NCBI GenBank assembly: GCA_933207985.1
Contig: OW240916.1
Coordinates: forward strand, 78,852,364 to 78,916,363
Length of the DNA: 64,000 nucleotides
Source: Pelobates cultripes
Lineage: Eukaryota > Chordata > Amphibia > Anura > Pelobatidae
Direction of reading: 5' to 3'
The translations under genes were made by a program, and so were the position numbers. Every line of letters begins with the position of its first letter. Within the stretch, counting starts at the first letter, position 1. Below are positions 53,396-63,942 of this stretch, one piece after another. The notes beneath the pieces were generated by a model. It was not told the DNA's origin. It saw only the letters and a program-made list of their open reading frames with translations, and searched no databases.

Positions 53396-54366
53396 ATGTA
53401 GTCCATGGAACAGCACAGCTAAGGGGAATGGGCCTTGACAGGGCTAGGAGACAGGCATTGGAGAGGTTAAGGTATGAGGACTGGCTAGCATAACTGGAGG
53501 AGGGGTTTTGTGTTAGAGAAGTATATATAGTGGCTGTGGCGGAACCAGCCTCGCCACTAGGCATTGGAAAAGACTGATTGCCAGCCTCCTTCAATGTGAC
53601 TATGGCCCCTGGGATGTATTGCCTGCTCTCCTGTACTGCTGGGGTTTGCTGCCAACTAGGTGGATTTGGCTATGGAGCTTGTCTAGTGCCCTCTGTTGGC
53701 AGCAACAGGAATATGCACTACCTGAGTAGCAAGACTGGTTCATTTGCATATTGGGGTAGATTTGCATATTGCTAATTCTGCAGGCACGTGAGATATTTTC
53801 TGTTAATTATTGTCTCCCCCACCTCTTTAAAAATATGCCATTGTGTTATAATAAGTTACTGTATGGTGCCTGCTATGATTTGACTGTTTGTAATTTTATT
53901 GAGTTTTCACAGCAATGTTAATGTAATGACCATATGGGCTAGTCCCAAGTAAAATAAAGTTTTAGACAGTTCTTCTTGACCCTCAACACATAGTCTTGTC
54001 TCGTGATTGGAGGGGACAGCTATACTCACACTGGGGATTGCTATGCTCTGCATACTCCCTTGAACTTTAATCATTTAGCTCTGTTAAGAGCTTGTTCCTG
54101 ATACGCTCTCCTGGAGAAGAGGTCTTTCCCACGCGGTCCTGGAGGACAGAAGCTGGTCCAGGGTGGACAGAAGACGGCGGTACTCCAGTTAAGCTACAGC
54201 GGTTGTGGAGTCTGCCGTGGTTGTGGTGTCCGGTGCTGGTGGTCCTCGGCGCAAGCTAGGAAGCGTCCATCAACGGAAGGTACTCAGTCGGAGTACGGGG
54301 AGTTCCGTTACAGCGGCCATTTTAGATCAGGGGCCATCTTAATTAATCCTCACTTACCTGTTTTGT
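53396..54366 (+). repeat. Ngaro split repeat A2, interrupted by an LTR
   Basis: Copy of A1 in two parts: 53396-53534 and 54313-54366. The break coincides with the LTR at 53535-54312. The join in the A1 order (TAGTGGC then CA/CATTTTAGATCAGG) confirms the insertion. Confidence 0.88.
53535..54312 (+). mobile_element. Solo LTR in Ngaro A2, 778 bp
   Basis: Starts TGTGGCGGAACC, ends CCGTTACA, flanked by GTGGC and GCGGC (5 bp, one mismatch). AATAAA lies at 53952-53957, supporting plus orientation. Related to the minus-orientation LTR at 50215-51215. The parent retrovirus or retrotransposon is unknown. Confidence 0.75.
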
Positions 54367-54404
54367 CCCTCCCTCCCTTATTTGGTCTCTAGCTCCTGTT
54401 TGGT

Positions 54405-54850
54405 CACGGCGGCGGGGGATGGAAAGAAAAGTTGGAGTGTAGGTTGTTTGTCCTGAGGGAAAATAGTTTAGTTTGCTAAGAACAGTTTGGTTGGGAAGAG
54501 TATTGGTAGGTTCGAGCTCGTAGGCAGCTCCAAACCTGGTGTGTGTTGGGTGTATCTCTGTATGCCCTTACATTGGAGAAAGCTGGTAACCATGTCCTTA
54601 GTGGCAATGGTTATGTTTACATTTTAATTATGTTATAATGTGGTTTTACTTATTGTGTTGTGGGTCATTTTCTGGCGTAGTTTTGTTAAGGAGTTGGGGG
54701 GATATGTTATGTTAATGTGACAATTACCTTAAATTATTTATATATTAATAAAGCCGGGATACTTTCCCAAATAAAGGTGTCTGAGTATTTGTGGGGAGGG
54801 GGTTTTCGGTTTATCATGCATATGCTGGAAAGGCAACTATGCATATGTCA
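54405..54850 (+). repeat. Ngaro split repeat B2
   Basis: Begins near GCGGGGGATGGAAAGAAAAG and ends GGCAACTATGCATATGTCA, matching the end of B1. It retains about 300 bp missing from B1. The element's right boundary is at 54850. Confidence 0.85.
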
Positions 54851-55884
54851 AGCACCATGCACACTACAGGAATTGGCTGCCGGCTATAATAGCAGCCTGT
54901 AGTTCCATTAGGTTATTCACTAAACTCCAAACAGTTGTAAATGAATGCCGAAATTGCAAATAGTCAAACTGTAACTGTTGCTAAGCTGGAAAATGTTAAT
55001 CTTGAAGGGAAACTGTCATTATTTACCTGGCCCTCAGCTCCCCCACTGCAATCTAATTGAAGAAGTAGGTTTTACTCTTCTAATAACCACGTTTGTCTGT
55101 GCTCCTCCCGCAGTAATTGTTGATTTGCCCTGTTAGGGGGACACTTCCCCTAGCAGGGCAAACGTCCTCCATGACACCGATAAACCAGACCGCTGGTTTT
55201 ATGACGTAATATCACTGTTTCTTTACTCCTAGCAATGTTGATCTCAGCAAAGGAGGAAGAACCAGGCAGGGCCACCCATGGCGAGACTGGTGCGGCGTGG
55301 AAGAAAAAGTAAGTAAAATCACCTTTTCAGCGTGACCAGAGCAGGGCCAATCACCTAAACAGCCACAGCAGCATTATAATGTCAAGAATGCTTGTTTGTA
55401 TTCCTGACACTATAGTGTTCCTTTAAATGTAATTTATTGTAGACTGTTTCTCGACATTCACATGTAACCTAGTGTGTTAATACAGATACGTTTGGTTCAG
55501 TTACAACAAGGAGATTAAACATAGCAGGATTGCACCAGGCACAGGATAAATGCAAACCAGCCTTGACTTGTACTTAACCTCTTTGTCTTTATAGAGGTTT
55601 CTGGTATCTATGAAACCTCGGTAAGGATATGATAAGGTACAATTAAACACATTAAATTGTGAGAGAGATACGTTCTATGTTTATAGTATTTATTAGTGGA
55701 ACAAGTGGTTACTGTTAACAGCATGCAGTATAAGGAAGAAACTGTGCTGACATTTGATTTGGATCTGAAAATGATCTATATAAGGAAAGGTATCTTTAAC
55801 ATCAGCTGACTTGTGAGCAGGTGGAACCTTTTGACCTTAGTCATTCCCTGGTACTAAACATCATTATATAAAGTTTGTGTAAAT
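54851..55884. other. Non-coding with a probable MITE, no gene seen
   Basis: 55002-55432 starts TTGAAGGGAAACTGTCATTA and ends CACTATAGTGTTCCTTTAA, likely a diverged inverted-repeat element with a palindromic right end (ATTATAATGTCAAGAATGC with TATTCCTGACACTATAG). The remainder is AT-rich without features. Confidence 0.5.
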
Positions 55885-56225
55885 AAAATCCCTTGTTTTC
55901 CTGGCACTATAGTGCCCTGAGGGTGCCCCCACACTCAGGGACCCCCTCCCGCCAGGCTCTGGGATGAGGAAGGGGCTAAACTTACCTCTTTCTCCAGCGC
56001 CGGGCGTGGAACTCTCCTCCGCCTCCTCTCTTCCTCTTCGGCTGAATGCGCATGTGCGGCAGGAGCTGCGCGCGCATTTAGCCAGTCTCATAGGAAAGCA
56101 TTCATAATGCTTTCGTTTGGACGCTTGCGTCTTCTCACTGTGATTGTCACAGTGAGAAGCACGCAAACGCCTCTAGCGGCTGTCAATGAGACAGCCACTA
56201 GAGGCTTTAGAGGCTGGATTAACCT
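55885..56225. mobile_element. Probable MITE fragment with internal palindromes
   Basis: Contains CTTGTTTTCCTGGCACTATA, then a GC-rich middle, then the palindrome TCTTCTCACTGTGA ... TCACAGTGAGAAG (56130-56158) within a longer inverted repeat (GACGCTTGCGT ... ACGCAAACGC). Ends unclear. Confidence 0.5.
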
Positions 56226-56284
56226 ATTTATAAACATAGCAGTTTCTCTTCCCACTACCACTCCCCAAACTCCTGGAGTTCCCA

Positions 56285-56961
56285 TACAATACTGAGAACT
56301 TCAGGAGGTGTTTAACAAGGCTCAATCTAATGTATTGCCTCCCCACAGAGCATATGACTGTGCCATTAACCTGTTTCCAGGCGCTATGCCACCTAAGGGG
56401 GCAGTTTATGCCTTATCTCCCCAGGAGAGTAAAATAATGGAGGAATACATCAAAGAATCCTTGAGCAAAGGGCACATAAGAAAGTCATCCTCACCAGCTG
56501 GTGCAGGATTCTTTTTTGTTGAGAAAAAGGGTGGTGAGTTACGCCCTTGCATAGACTACAGGGCACTTAATAAAATCACTGTAAAAAATGCATACCCTAT
56601 TCCACTCATTTCCGAATTGTTCGATAGACTTCAGGGAGCTAAAGTATTTACTAAGCTTGACCTTAGGAGCGCTTACAATTTGGTTAGAATTAAAGAGAAT
56701 CATGAGTGGAAGACGGCATTTAATACCCGTAGTGGACACTATGAATATCTGGTAATGCCATTTGGGTTATGCAACGCCCCGGCCGTATTCCAAGACTTTA
56801 TAAATGATGTACTCAGGGAATTCATTTACTCATTTGTCTTGGTTTATTTGGACGATATTTTGGTGTATTCCCCTGATCTTCAAACTCACCACTCCCATGT
56901 GAAACAGGTTCTGCAGATGTTGTTGAAAAATAGGATATATACACAAAAGGATGTGGAATAG
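56285..56961 (+). pseudogene. Ty3/gypsy reverse transcriptase fragment
   Basis: A 217-codon frame with no internal stop encodes the RT fingers and palm of a Ty3/gypsy retrotransposon: [40 protein letters not shown] and the catalytic Y-L-D-D (56845-56856), all intact. Coding sequence breaks off at both sides, so protease, RNase H and integrase are absent. It abuts a MITE on the left and PLE-flanking sequence on the right. Good preservation suggests recent arrival. Confidence 0.9.
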
Positions 56962-57303
56962 GTGGCGCTATGTAGTGTAAGTTGAGAAGTGATGTTGAGC
57001 TGCTGTGTACACTCTGTGGGTACTCCTTACAACCCACCACACATAAACAATCACCAAAGGAACAGAAAAACTTAAGTTTAGCCGGTGTTTCCACCTTCTA
57101 TACCCTACGTTTTTTAATCGAGTGCAGCGCTAGATTAAATGTGAGGTAAGTGCGTTTTCTAAATATTTAGAAACTCTTACCCTTTTCCGTTTTTCTTAGT
57201 ATAATATTTATATAAAAAAGAACATATACAAATAATTGTGCAGTATATCTAGTGATATGACGAAAAGTGAGTTTACAAATATATATGTAACATTCACACT
57301 CAC
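56962..57303. other. Non-coding, between gypsy fragment and PLE copy 3
   Basis: Possibly pseudo-LTR-type sequence of the PLE, but no match within the window proves it. No gene. Confidence 0.4.
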
Positions 57304-57447
57304 ATTTATTAGAGCCTTTTCAAGTTTATAGGCTCTAAACGTCCACAGGTCTGTGTCTTTTTGGGTAGATCACACGACCCCTCTCTCCAGGAAAAAGTGT
57401 AAATGTTCTCCACAGAGTATGTAAAAGACACAGATATTTTAAACTAA
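57304..57447 (+). repeat. PLE copy 3 left inverted repeat
   Basis: Starts ATTTATTAGAGCCTTTTCAA and contains GGCTCTAAAC, GGGTAGATCACACGACC, AAAAAGTGTAAATGTTCTCC. It is the reverse complement of 61062-61206 with about six differences. Confidence 0.93.
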
Positions 57448-57449
57448 CA

Positions 57450-60147
57450 CAATAGAAACAGGACATGTTCTCGTCAGAGACGAGAGGATTCACCATATAA
57501 GAGATATCATTCAAAATATAGATCACCACATACACGGTTTCCCATACAACAATCAAAACACATAAGATCCACACAGACACAGGATCAGGAGAGAAACTAT
57601 TTAGGAGGTAGAGGAAGAGAAAGGTCACCTATTCTCACAAGAAATAGAAAAGAAATTCAAAACAAGTATACCACCACTTCAAATTGATTCGATGTTCTAT
57701 CAGATAGACATAAAGAAGATGATGATTATTTTCAGGAGGGACGTCAAAAAGGAAAATACAAAGCAGTCCAATCCCCCCAAGACGTCTCCTCACCCTTGAA
57801 TACCCGCCCCAAAAGACAAAGGAATTTAAGGGGAGGGGAACTAGGGGAGGAAAGACGCTCAATAAGATAAAAAAAGCCATCACCCAAACAAAATCAATAA
57901 TTTTTTACCTAACAGGAAATCCTATACCACAGGCACAACAAAAAATCCTAAATAAAGGACTGAAATTTGTACCAACACAACCATTAAATAAGTTTGATGT
58001 ATTTATAGATCTGAATTGATATAAAAGACAATTATGTCTAAAGAAATGTTTCATGAGAAAAGAGATACCGATACAGCAAACTATTACTTCAAAGTATATT
58101 CATACGGATCGGAAAGAAAAATCCACTTTCTTCCCTAATAATTTCATATCCAAGGAAATGATTACTTTTGAGGAATCAGTAATGCGAGACATAAATCAAA
58201 TTAAACCTAAGAATAAGAAACATATGAATTTGAACAAAGAAGAATGGTTAGCTCTTAACACATTACAGAAAGACACAAATAGGGTCATCAAACCAGCAGA
58301 TAAAGGGGGTGGAATTGTCATTATGAAAACAGAGGATTATTTAAAAGAGGGACTTAGATTAGTAGAAGCTACGATAACATATCAGAAACTATCTGGAGAC
58401 CCCACAATCAATATTAAAAAGAAGTTCAATAATTTATTACTCACAGGAAAAGAAACAGAAATACTAAATGAAAAGGAATGCAAATATCTCTAAACCAAAG
58501 ATCCCTGTTTTTTATCATCTCTCCAAGATCCATAAAAATGTAACAAATCCTCCAGGTAGACCGATAGTCTCGAGGATAGACTCCATATCAAGTAGGCTAT
58601 CGGAATATCTGGATAAATGTTTACAACCCATTGTCCAAAAAACTCCTAATTATCTTAAAGATACACTAAACATCAGACAAACATTACAAAATATACAATG
58701 GAAATCAAATTACATTTTAGTAACTGTGGATGTCAGTTCCCTCTACACCATCATTTCACATACAAAAGGTTTAGAGGCGGTGGAATTCTTCCTTAGAAAA
58801 GATAACAGTTACCCAGAGGAACAAATTAGTTTCATCATGGAAGGAATAGAACTTATCTTGCAAAACAATTATTTTTGGTTTAATAATGAATTTTTTCTAC
58901 AAAAAGTTGGAACTACTATGGGGACCAGGTTCGCTCCAAGCTATGCCAATTTATTTATGGCATACTGGGAGACACAATATATTAACAATAATACAGACTG
59001 GCAAGCGAACCTGGTCTCCTATAAGCGGTAAATAGATGACATATTTTTAATTTGGAATGGTTCAGAGGATCTCCTCAAAACATTTTTAACGTTTTTAAAT
59101 ACAAATGACTGGGGTGTTATATTAACCACTGAATATAGTACAGACAGTGTAAATTTTTTAGATTTAACTATCTTTATAGAACACAACAACATAAAGACGA
59201 AAACTTACTTCAAATCGGTAGATGTGAATAATTACATCTACCTTAACAGTTGCCATTATTCCCCATGGCTAAAGAATATCCCTAAAGCACAGTTAATGAG
59301 AATTCGTTGGAACTGCACTGACAACAGCACTTTTGAGACCCAAGCCATCAAAATTAAAAAAGACTTTATGGAAAGAGGATATGAAGAAACCTCCCTTCTA
59401 AACACTATAAAAGAAGTAAAAACTATGGAGAGATCCACTTTATTAAAATATAAATCTAAAGATAAAAATGATAATAAGAATCTACCTTTTATTTGTAATT
59501 TTAATCAAGAGAGCCATAAAATTAAACAAATAATAAATAAACACTGGCCTATATTACGCAATGATCCGATGTTACACTCTATATTACCAGAGAGACCTAA
59601 ACTTGTATATAGAGGAGCCCCCAACTTAAAACAAAAATTGGTTCTCAATCATATAAAAGATAATACACCTACCCCCTTCTTTCAAAAATAAGTTTTTTAT
59701 GGCTGTGGGCAATGTCTGGCTTACAGAAACACAAAAAGTATTAAAAGACACATAACAGAATTTTATGACCCAAAGGGGGAAAAGAAATATAAAATACGCC
59801 AAATGATCACGTTTCTCTAAAAGAGTAATATATTAAAATGTTCATGTAACCTCTTTTATGTAGGTAGAACGAAACACCCTTTACAAATAAGAATAAATGA
59901 GCACATGCGAAACATTAAAAAAGGCTATGACAAACACTGTGTTTCAGAACATTTTAACTTAGTACACAATAAAGATTCTCAATTTTTAGATTTTATGGCA
60001 ATCCAAAAGGTCACATTAAATTGGCGAGGGGAAGATGAAATAAGGAAATTAGGGAGAATTGAAACTAAATGGATTTTCAATCTGAACACTTTGGCCCCTT
60101 TAGGATTGAATGCTGACTTTGAACTGTGTCATTTTTTTATAAACTAA
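57450..60147 (+). pseudogene. PLE copy 3 protein: RT plus GIY-YIG endonuclease
   Basis: Basic N-terminal region (57450-58050), then I-K-P-A-D-K-G-G (about 58287-58310). After one frameshift near 58490 a single frame runs to 60147: Y-H-L-S-K-I-H-K, G-R-P-I-V-S, V-D-V-S-S-L-Y-T, T-T-M-G-T-R-F-A-P-S-Y-A-N, then the catalytic box, which reads stop-I-D-D because TAA (59029-59031) replaces the Tyr codon. The linker follows, with two further in-frame TAA (59689, 59818), then the GIY-YIG domain: C-S-C-N-L-F-Y-V-G-R-T (Y-V-G 59857-59865), R-I-N-E-H, a conserved Glu region and a C-terminal D-F-E-L-C-H. With only one frameshift and three stops it is the youngest of the three copies. Confidence 0.92.
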
Positions 60148-61061
60148 TGCACAAACATAGTTAGGACAGACTACAGATAATGCCCCTTTTTACATTTAAT
60201 ATATAATTATATGCACAAAAATCCATCACAAATTATTCACAGAAATTGAGAATATGCTATTGAATAGCTTTTTATGAACATAGGATCATATACAAATTCA
60301 TTATTATTATAAATTCACTATTATTATTATTCACATTAAATTATTCTAAGTAAACTGAAAGTCCATTTAATGTATTTGCACAAAAATAATAAGTGCAATG
60401 CACACTTTAATATACTGTTTTATTTTTAAGTCACAATATATATTTCACACCGTTTTTCCATTCTTAAATCAATATTCTTATGAGCTTTGAGAAGACTCAA
60501 ATACGGACTTGCTTGAGAACTATGTTTCCCAGAACGGACGTATATCGGAAGTCACGTATGACCCGCAATGGATTGTGGACCTTGTAGTACAGAGAAACAG
60601 GAAGTGACACGACGGCACTTTAGCCGCGTCACACTCAACACCCGATTGGATAATAGAAAAATCGGCGGTAATCTGAGCATTTAAAAGGACAATAAACCAG
60701 AGGATCACTCCAAGCTGACTGAGGAAGCCGTTTTTATCGGCAAAACGCATTTTAGCTCCAAGTGGACCCATATAGATTTTTTTAGACCACCAATATTTAC
60801 ATTGTATTGTTTTTTAACATTGTTTTTTTATTTTTTAGATATACTAGTGTATTTTTATATCTCTATTTTTTGCAATAAATTGTTCCCATTTTTTATCCAT
60901 CCAAGTGTATCCTGCACAAGTGATTCCAGGGAAGGGGCAGTGTCACCCCACAATTTGACACTAGGTTAACATACTTAGAGCCAGTTACCAAAAGGCTCTA
61001 AACAAGGTGAGCGTTTCAACTTTTATTCATATGTATACAATTAGTATCTGAGATGCTATAC
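60148..61061 (+). other. PLE copy 3 3' non-coding region
   Basis: AT-rich with a GC-richer island (60500-60760) that carries the hammerhead-like motif. No ORF supported. It corresponds to the pseudo-LTR of PLEs. Confidence 0.65.
60719..60746 (+). ncRNA. Candidate hammerhead-like ribozyme motif (PLE copy 3)
   Basis: CTGAGGA (60719-60725), then a perfect 4-bp stem GCCG/CGGC (60727-60730 and 60738-60741) closing a 7-base loop, then AAAAC (60742-60746) in place of GAAAC. It is the clearest of the three in stem II. Same position, downstream of the ORF, as in copies 1 and 2. Confidence 0.48.
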
Positions 61062-61206
61062 TTAGTTTAAAATATCTGTGTCTTTTACATACTCTGTGGA
61101 GAACATTTACACTTTTTCCTGCAGAGAGGGGTCGTGTGATCTACCCAAAAAAGACACAGACGTGCGGAAGTTTAGAGCCTATAAACTTGAAAAGGCTCTA
61201 ATAAAT
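61062..61206 (-). repeat. PLE copy 3 right inverted repeat
   Basis: Reverse complement of 57304-57447; ends GGCTCTAATAAAT, directly followed by the CR1 3' end. Confidence 0.93.
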
Positions 61207-63441
61207 TAGTTACATAGTTACATAATTAAATAGCTGAAAAGAGACTTGCGTCCATCAAGTTCAGCCTTCCTCACATTTGTTTTTTGCTGTTGATCCAAAA
61301 GAAGGCAAAAAAAAAAAACAGTTTGAAGCACAATTTTGCAACAAGCTAGGAAAAAAATTCCTTCTTGACCCCAGAATGGCAGTCAGATTTATCCTTGGAT
61401 CAAGCTGTTATTACCCTACATTGAAAGATTATATCCTTGAATATTCTGTTCTTGCAAGTATGCATCTAGTAGCCGCTTGAACATCTGTATGGACTCTGAT
61501 AAAACCACTTCCTCAGGCAGAGAATTCCACATCCTGATTGTTCTTACAGTAAAAAAACCTTTCCTTTGCCTTAGGCGAAATCTTCTTTCTTCCAGTCTAA
61601 ACGCATGGCCTCGTGTCCTATGTAAAGTCCGGTTTGTGAATAGATTTCCACACAATGGTTTGTATTGGCCCCGAATATATTTTGTATAATGTTATCATAT
61701 CCCCTCTCAGGCGACGTTTTTCTAAACTAAATAGGTTTAAATTTGTTAACCTTTCTTCATAGCCGATATGTTCCATTCCTTTTATTAGTTTTGTAGCCCG
61801 CCTCTGCACTTTTTCTAGTGCTATAATATCCTTCTTTAGAACAGGTACCCAAAATTGCACAGCATATTCAATATGGGGTCTTACCAGTGATTTATAAAGA
61901 GGCAAAATTATATTCTTGTCCCGAGAATGAATGCCCTTTTTCATGCATGACAATACCTTAATGGCCTTGGGCACTGCTGATTGACATTGCACATTGTTGC
62001 ATAGTTTGTTGTCTATAACAATTCCCAAGTCCTTTTCATGTGTTGTTATCCCTAATTCGCTTCCATTAAGGGTATACGTTGCTTGTGTATTCTTTACGCC
62101 GAAGTGCATAACTTTGCATTTTTCAACATTAAATTTCATCTGCCATTTGAGTGCCCAGTCCCCCAGTCTATCTAAATCCCTCTGCAGCAAAGTAATATCT
62201 TGCTCACATTGTATTGTTTTACAAAGTTTGGTGTCATCTGCAAACACTGAAACATGACTTTCAATGCAGTCTTCAAGATCATTTATAAACATGTTAAATA
62301 GAAGGGGTCCCAGAACAGACCCCTGAGGGACACCACTTGCCACCTCTGTCCAGCTTGAAAATTTACCATTAATGACAACTCTTTGTACTCTGTTTTTAAG
62401 CCAATGTTCTACCCAAGAACAAGCATTTTCATCTAGATCGATTTCCTTGAGTTTGAACACTAATCTATTGTGTGGAACTGTATCAAATGCCTTGGCAAAA
62501 TCCAAATAGATCACATCCACAGCAACACCCTGATCTATACTTCTACTTACTTCTTCGTAGAATGCAATCAAGTTAGTTTGACATGACCTGTGCTTCATAA
62601 AACCATGCTGATTTTTGCTGATAACCATGTTCTTCTCAAGGACTTCTTGAATATTATCCCTTAATAACCTTTCAAATATTTTACCAGCCACAGAAGTTAA
62701 GCTCACAGGTCTATAATTTCCAGGAAAGGATTTTGAACCCTTTTTGAATATAGGAACCACATCTGCCTTCCTCCAATCCTCCGGAACACTTCCTGAAAGA
62801 AAAGAATCTTGAAAGATTAAAAACAGAGGTTCACTAATTTCTGCACTTAGTTCCTTAAGTACACGTGGATGGATACCGTCAGGCCCTAGAGCTTTGTTTA
62901 TATTAACTTTCTTTAGTTGCTGCAGCACCTTGTCTTGAGTTAACCAATTACAATTGTTCTGCAAGTTTTTAGTAGCAATCATTTGCACATCTATTGCCAT
63001 GGGTTCTTCCTTAATATATACGGAGGAGAAAAAGTTATTTAAAATTCCTGCCTTTTCCTGGTCTTCATTAATTAACACCCCTGTTTCAGTTTTTAGTGTA
63101 CCTACACTTTCATTTTGTTTTTTTTTAGAATTTATGTACTTAAAAAATGCTTTGGGGTTGGTTTTGCTCTCTTCAGCTATCATTATTTCATTTTGAAGTT
63201 TAGCAAGTCTAATTGCCTTTTTGCACGCATTATTTGCATCCTTATATCTTTTATAAGATGCATCTGATTTGTCCGATTTCAATGCTTTAAATGCCCTTTT
63301 CTTAGTTGTAATCTCTTGTTTTACTTCTCTACTAAGCCACATTGGTTTTAATTTGTTTCTTTTATATTTATTTCCCAATGGTACATACTGAGAAATGTAC
63401 CTTTTTAATATTTGTTGAAAGATTATGCAAATGAAACCTGG
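61207..63441 (-). mobile_element. CR1-type LINE, 5'-truncated
   Basis: Minus-strand copy. The 3' end (at 61207 on the plus strand) has TTAGTTACATAGTTACATAA and GAAAAGAGACTTGCGTCCAT, a frequent frog CR1 tail. The ORF2 RT is nearly intact; the endonuclease is missing because the copy is truncated near 63421. A 20-bp filler matching the adjacent LTR lies at the 5' junction. Confidence 0.88.
61416..63441 (-). pseudogene. CR1 ORF2: reverse transcriptase without endonuclease
   Basis: The frame opens at 63447 in flanking sequence, so its apparent Met is not a natural start; real CR1 coding begins near 63420. Order of motifs: Lys-rich linker, I-H-P-R-V-L-K-E-L, Y-R-P-V-S-L-T-S, V-D-V-I-Y-L-D-F-A-K-A-F-D-T-V-P (catalytic Asp), G-V-P-Q-G-S-V-L-G-P-L-L-F, F-A-D-D-T-K (about 62244-62230) with both Asp intact, and the C-terminal domain L-G-I-V-I-D-N-K-L. 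A frame change between 61655 and 61618 separates the last 75 codons (R-H-A-F-type R-G-H-A-F-R-L, N-S-L-P-E-E-V-V). Otherwise no stop in about 600 codons, so it is young. Confidence 0.92.
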
Positions 63442-63942
63442 TGTCACATAGTCATCCGCTTATAGAAATGTGGTTAATGACATTTACTGTCCACACAGGA
63501 AAAGTTGTGCCGAGCAGCAACCTAATCCACAGAAGGGTTAATGCTGAGCAGCAATTATGCAAATGAAACCTGGTAACTGACTTTGGGGTCAAAGGCCGGT
63601 TACAGCCTATCAGAACTAAAGGAGGGATATTTAGGCCCAGTTCTCATCCTGCTCAGTGCCCTGTCGTGGTTTCCCTTGTGGTTGTCCGAGAGCGCGTTCC
63701 TGTTATTAGTTTTCTAACTGGTTTTTGACTTTGGCTTTGTTTATTGACTTCTCTATATTCTGGTATCCTGACTCCTGGCTTTCCTCATCGCTGCGTCCCT
63801 CACTGTGTTCCCTGACCTAGGCTAGTATTTTTGACTATTCTATGTACGTTAAATCCAGCCATTCTAAGGACCGGTAATACGTTACTTATTTGTCATCTGT
63901 GCTATACAGTTCTACGTGCTGGATCAAACAGTAATCCTGACA
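63442..63942. mobile_element. Solo LTR-like element, family A, copy 2 (inverted relative to copy 1)
   Basis: 501 bp, TGTCACATAG ... AATCCTGACA, reverse complement of 2047-2548 with roughly 80-85% identity by eye. The flanks (CCTGG and GATTG) do not form a target duplication; the left flank was altered when the CR1 junction formed. TATTTAGGCCCAG (63630-63642) resembles a TATA region if the LTR reads plus. Confidence 0.75.

Larger units (their letters stand above)
47214..54850 (+). mobile_element. Ngaro (DIRS-order) tyrosine-recombinase retrotransposon, decayed
   Basis: Near-complete element of about 5.9 kb once two LTR insertions (1.0 and 0.78 kb) are discounted. Split direct repeats are arranged A1 (47216-47396), internal region, B1 (53225-53394), A2 (53396-53534 plus 54313-54366), B2 (54405-54850), the diagnostic Ngaro layout. 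The internal region encodes, in order, a gag/zinc-knuckle region, RT, RNase H, a tyrosine recombinase and an SGNH hydrolase. Frameshifts and stops occur in every domain. Ngaro elements integrate by recombinase rather than integrase and make no target duplication; none is seen here. Confidence 0.88.
57304..61206 (+). mobile_element. Penelope-like element copy 3, near full length, with inverted terminal repeats
   Basis: The best preserved PLE. It is bounded by inverted repeats of about 144 bp (57304-57447 and 61062-61206). Inside are a basic N-terminal region, RT, linker and GIY-YIG nuclease in one orientation, a 900-bp 3' non-coding region with a hammerhead-like core, and the right inverted repeat. 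A CR1 abuts the right end at 61207. No target duplication identified. Confidence 0.88.

Noticed and set aside
63561..63640. Gene promoter with TATTTAGG near the right end
   Set aside because: It lies inside the repeated LTR-like element that is also present at 2047-2548.
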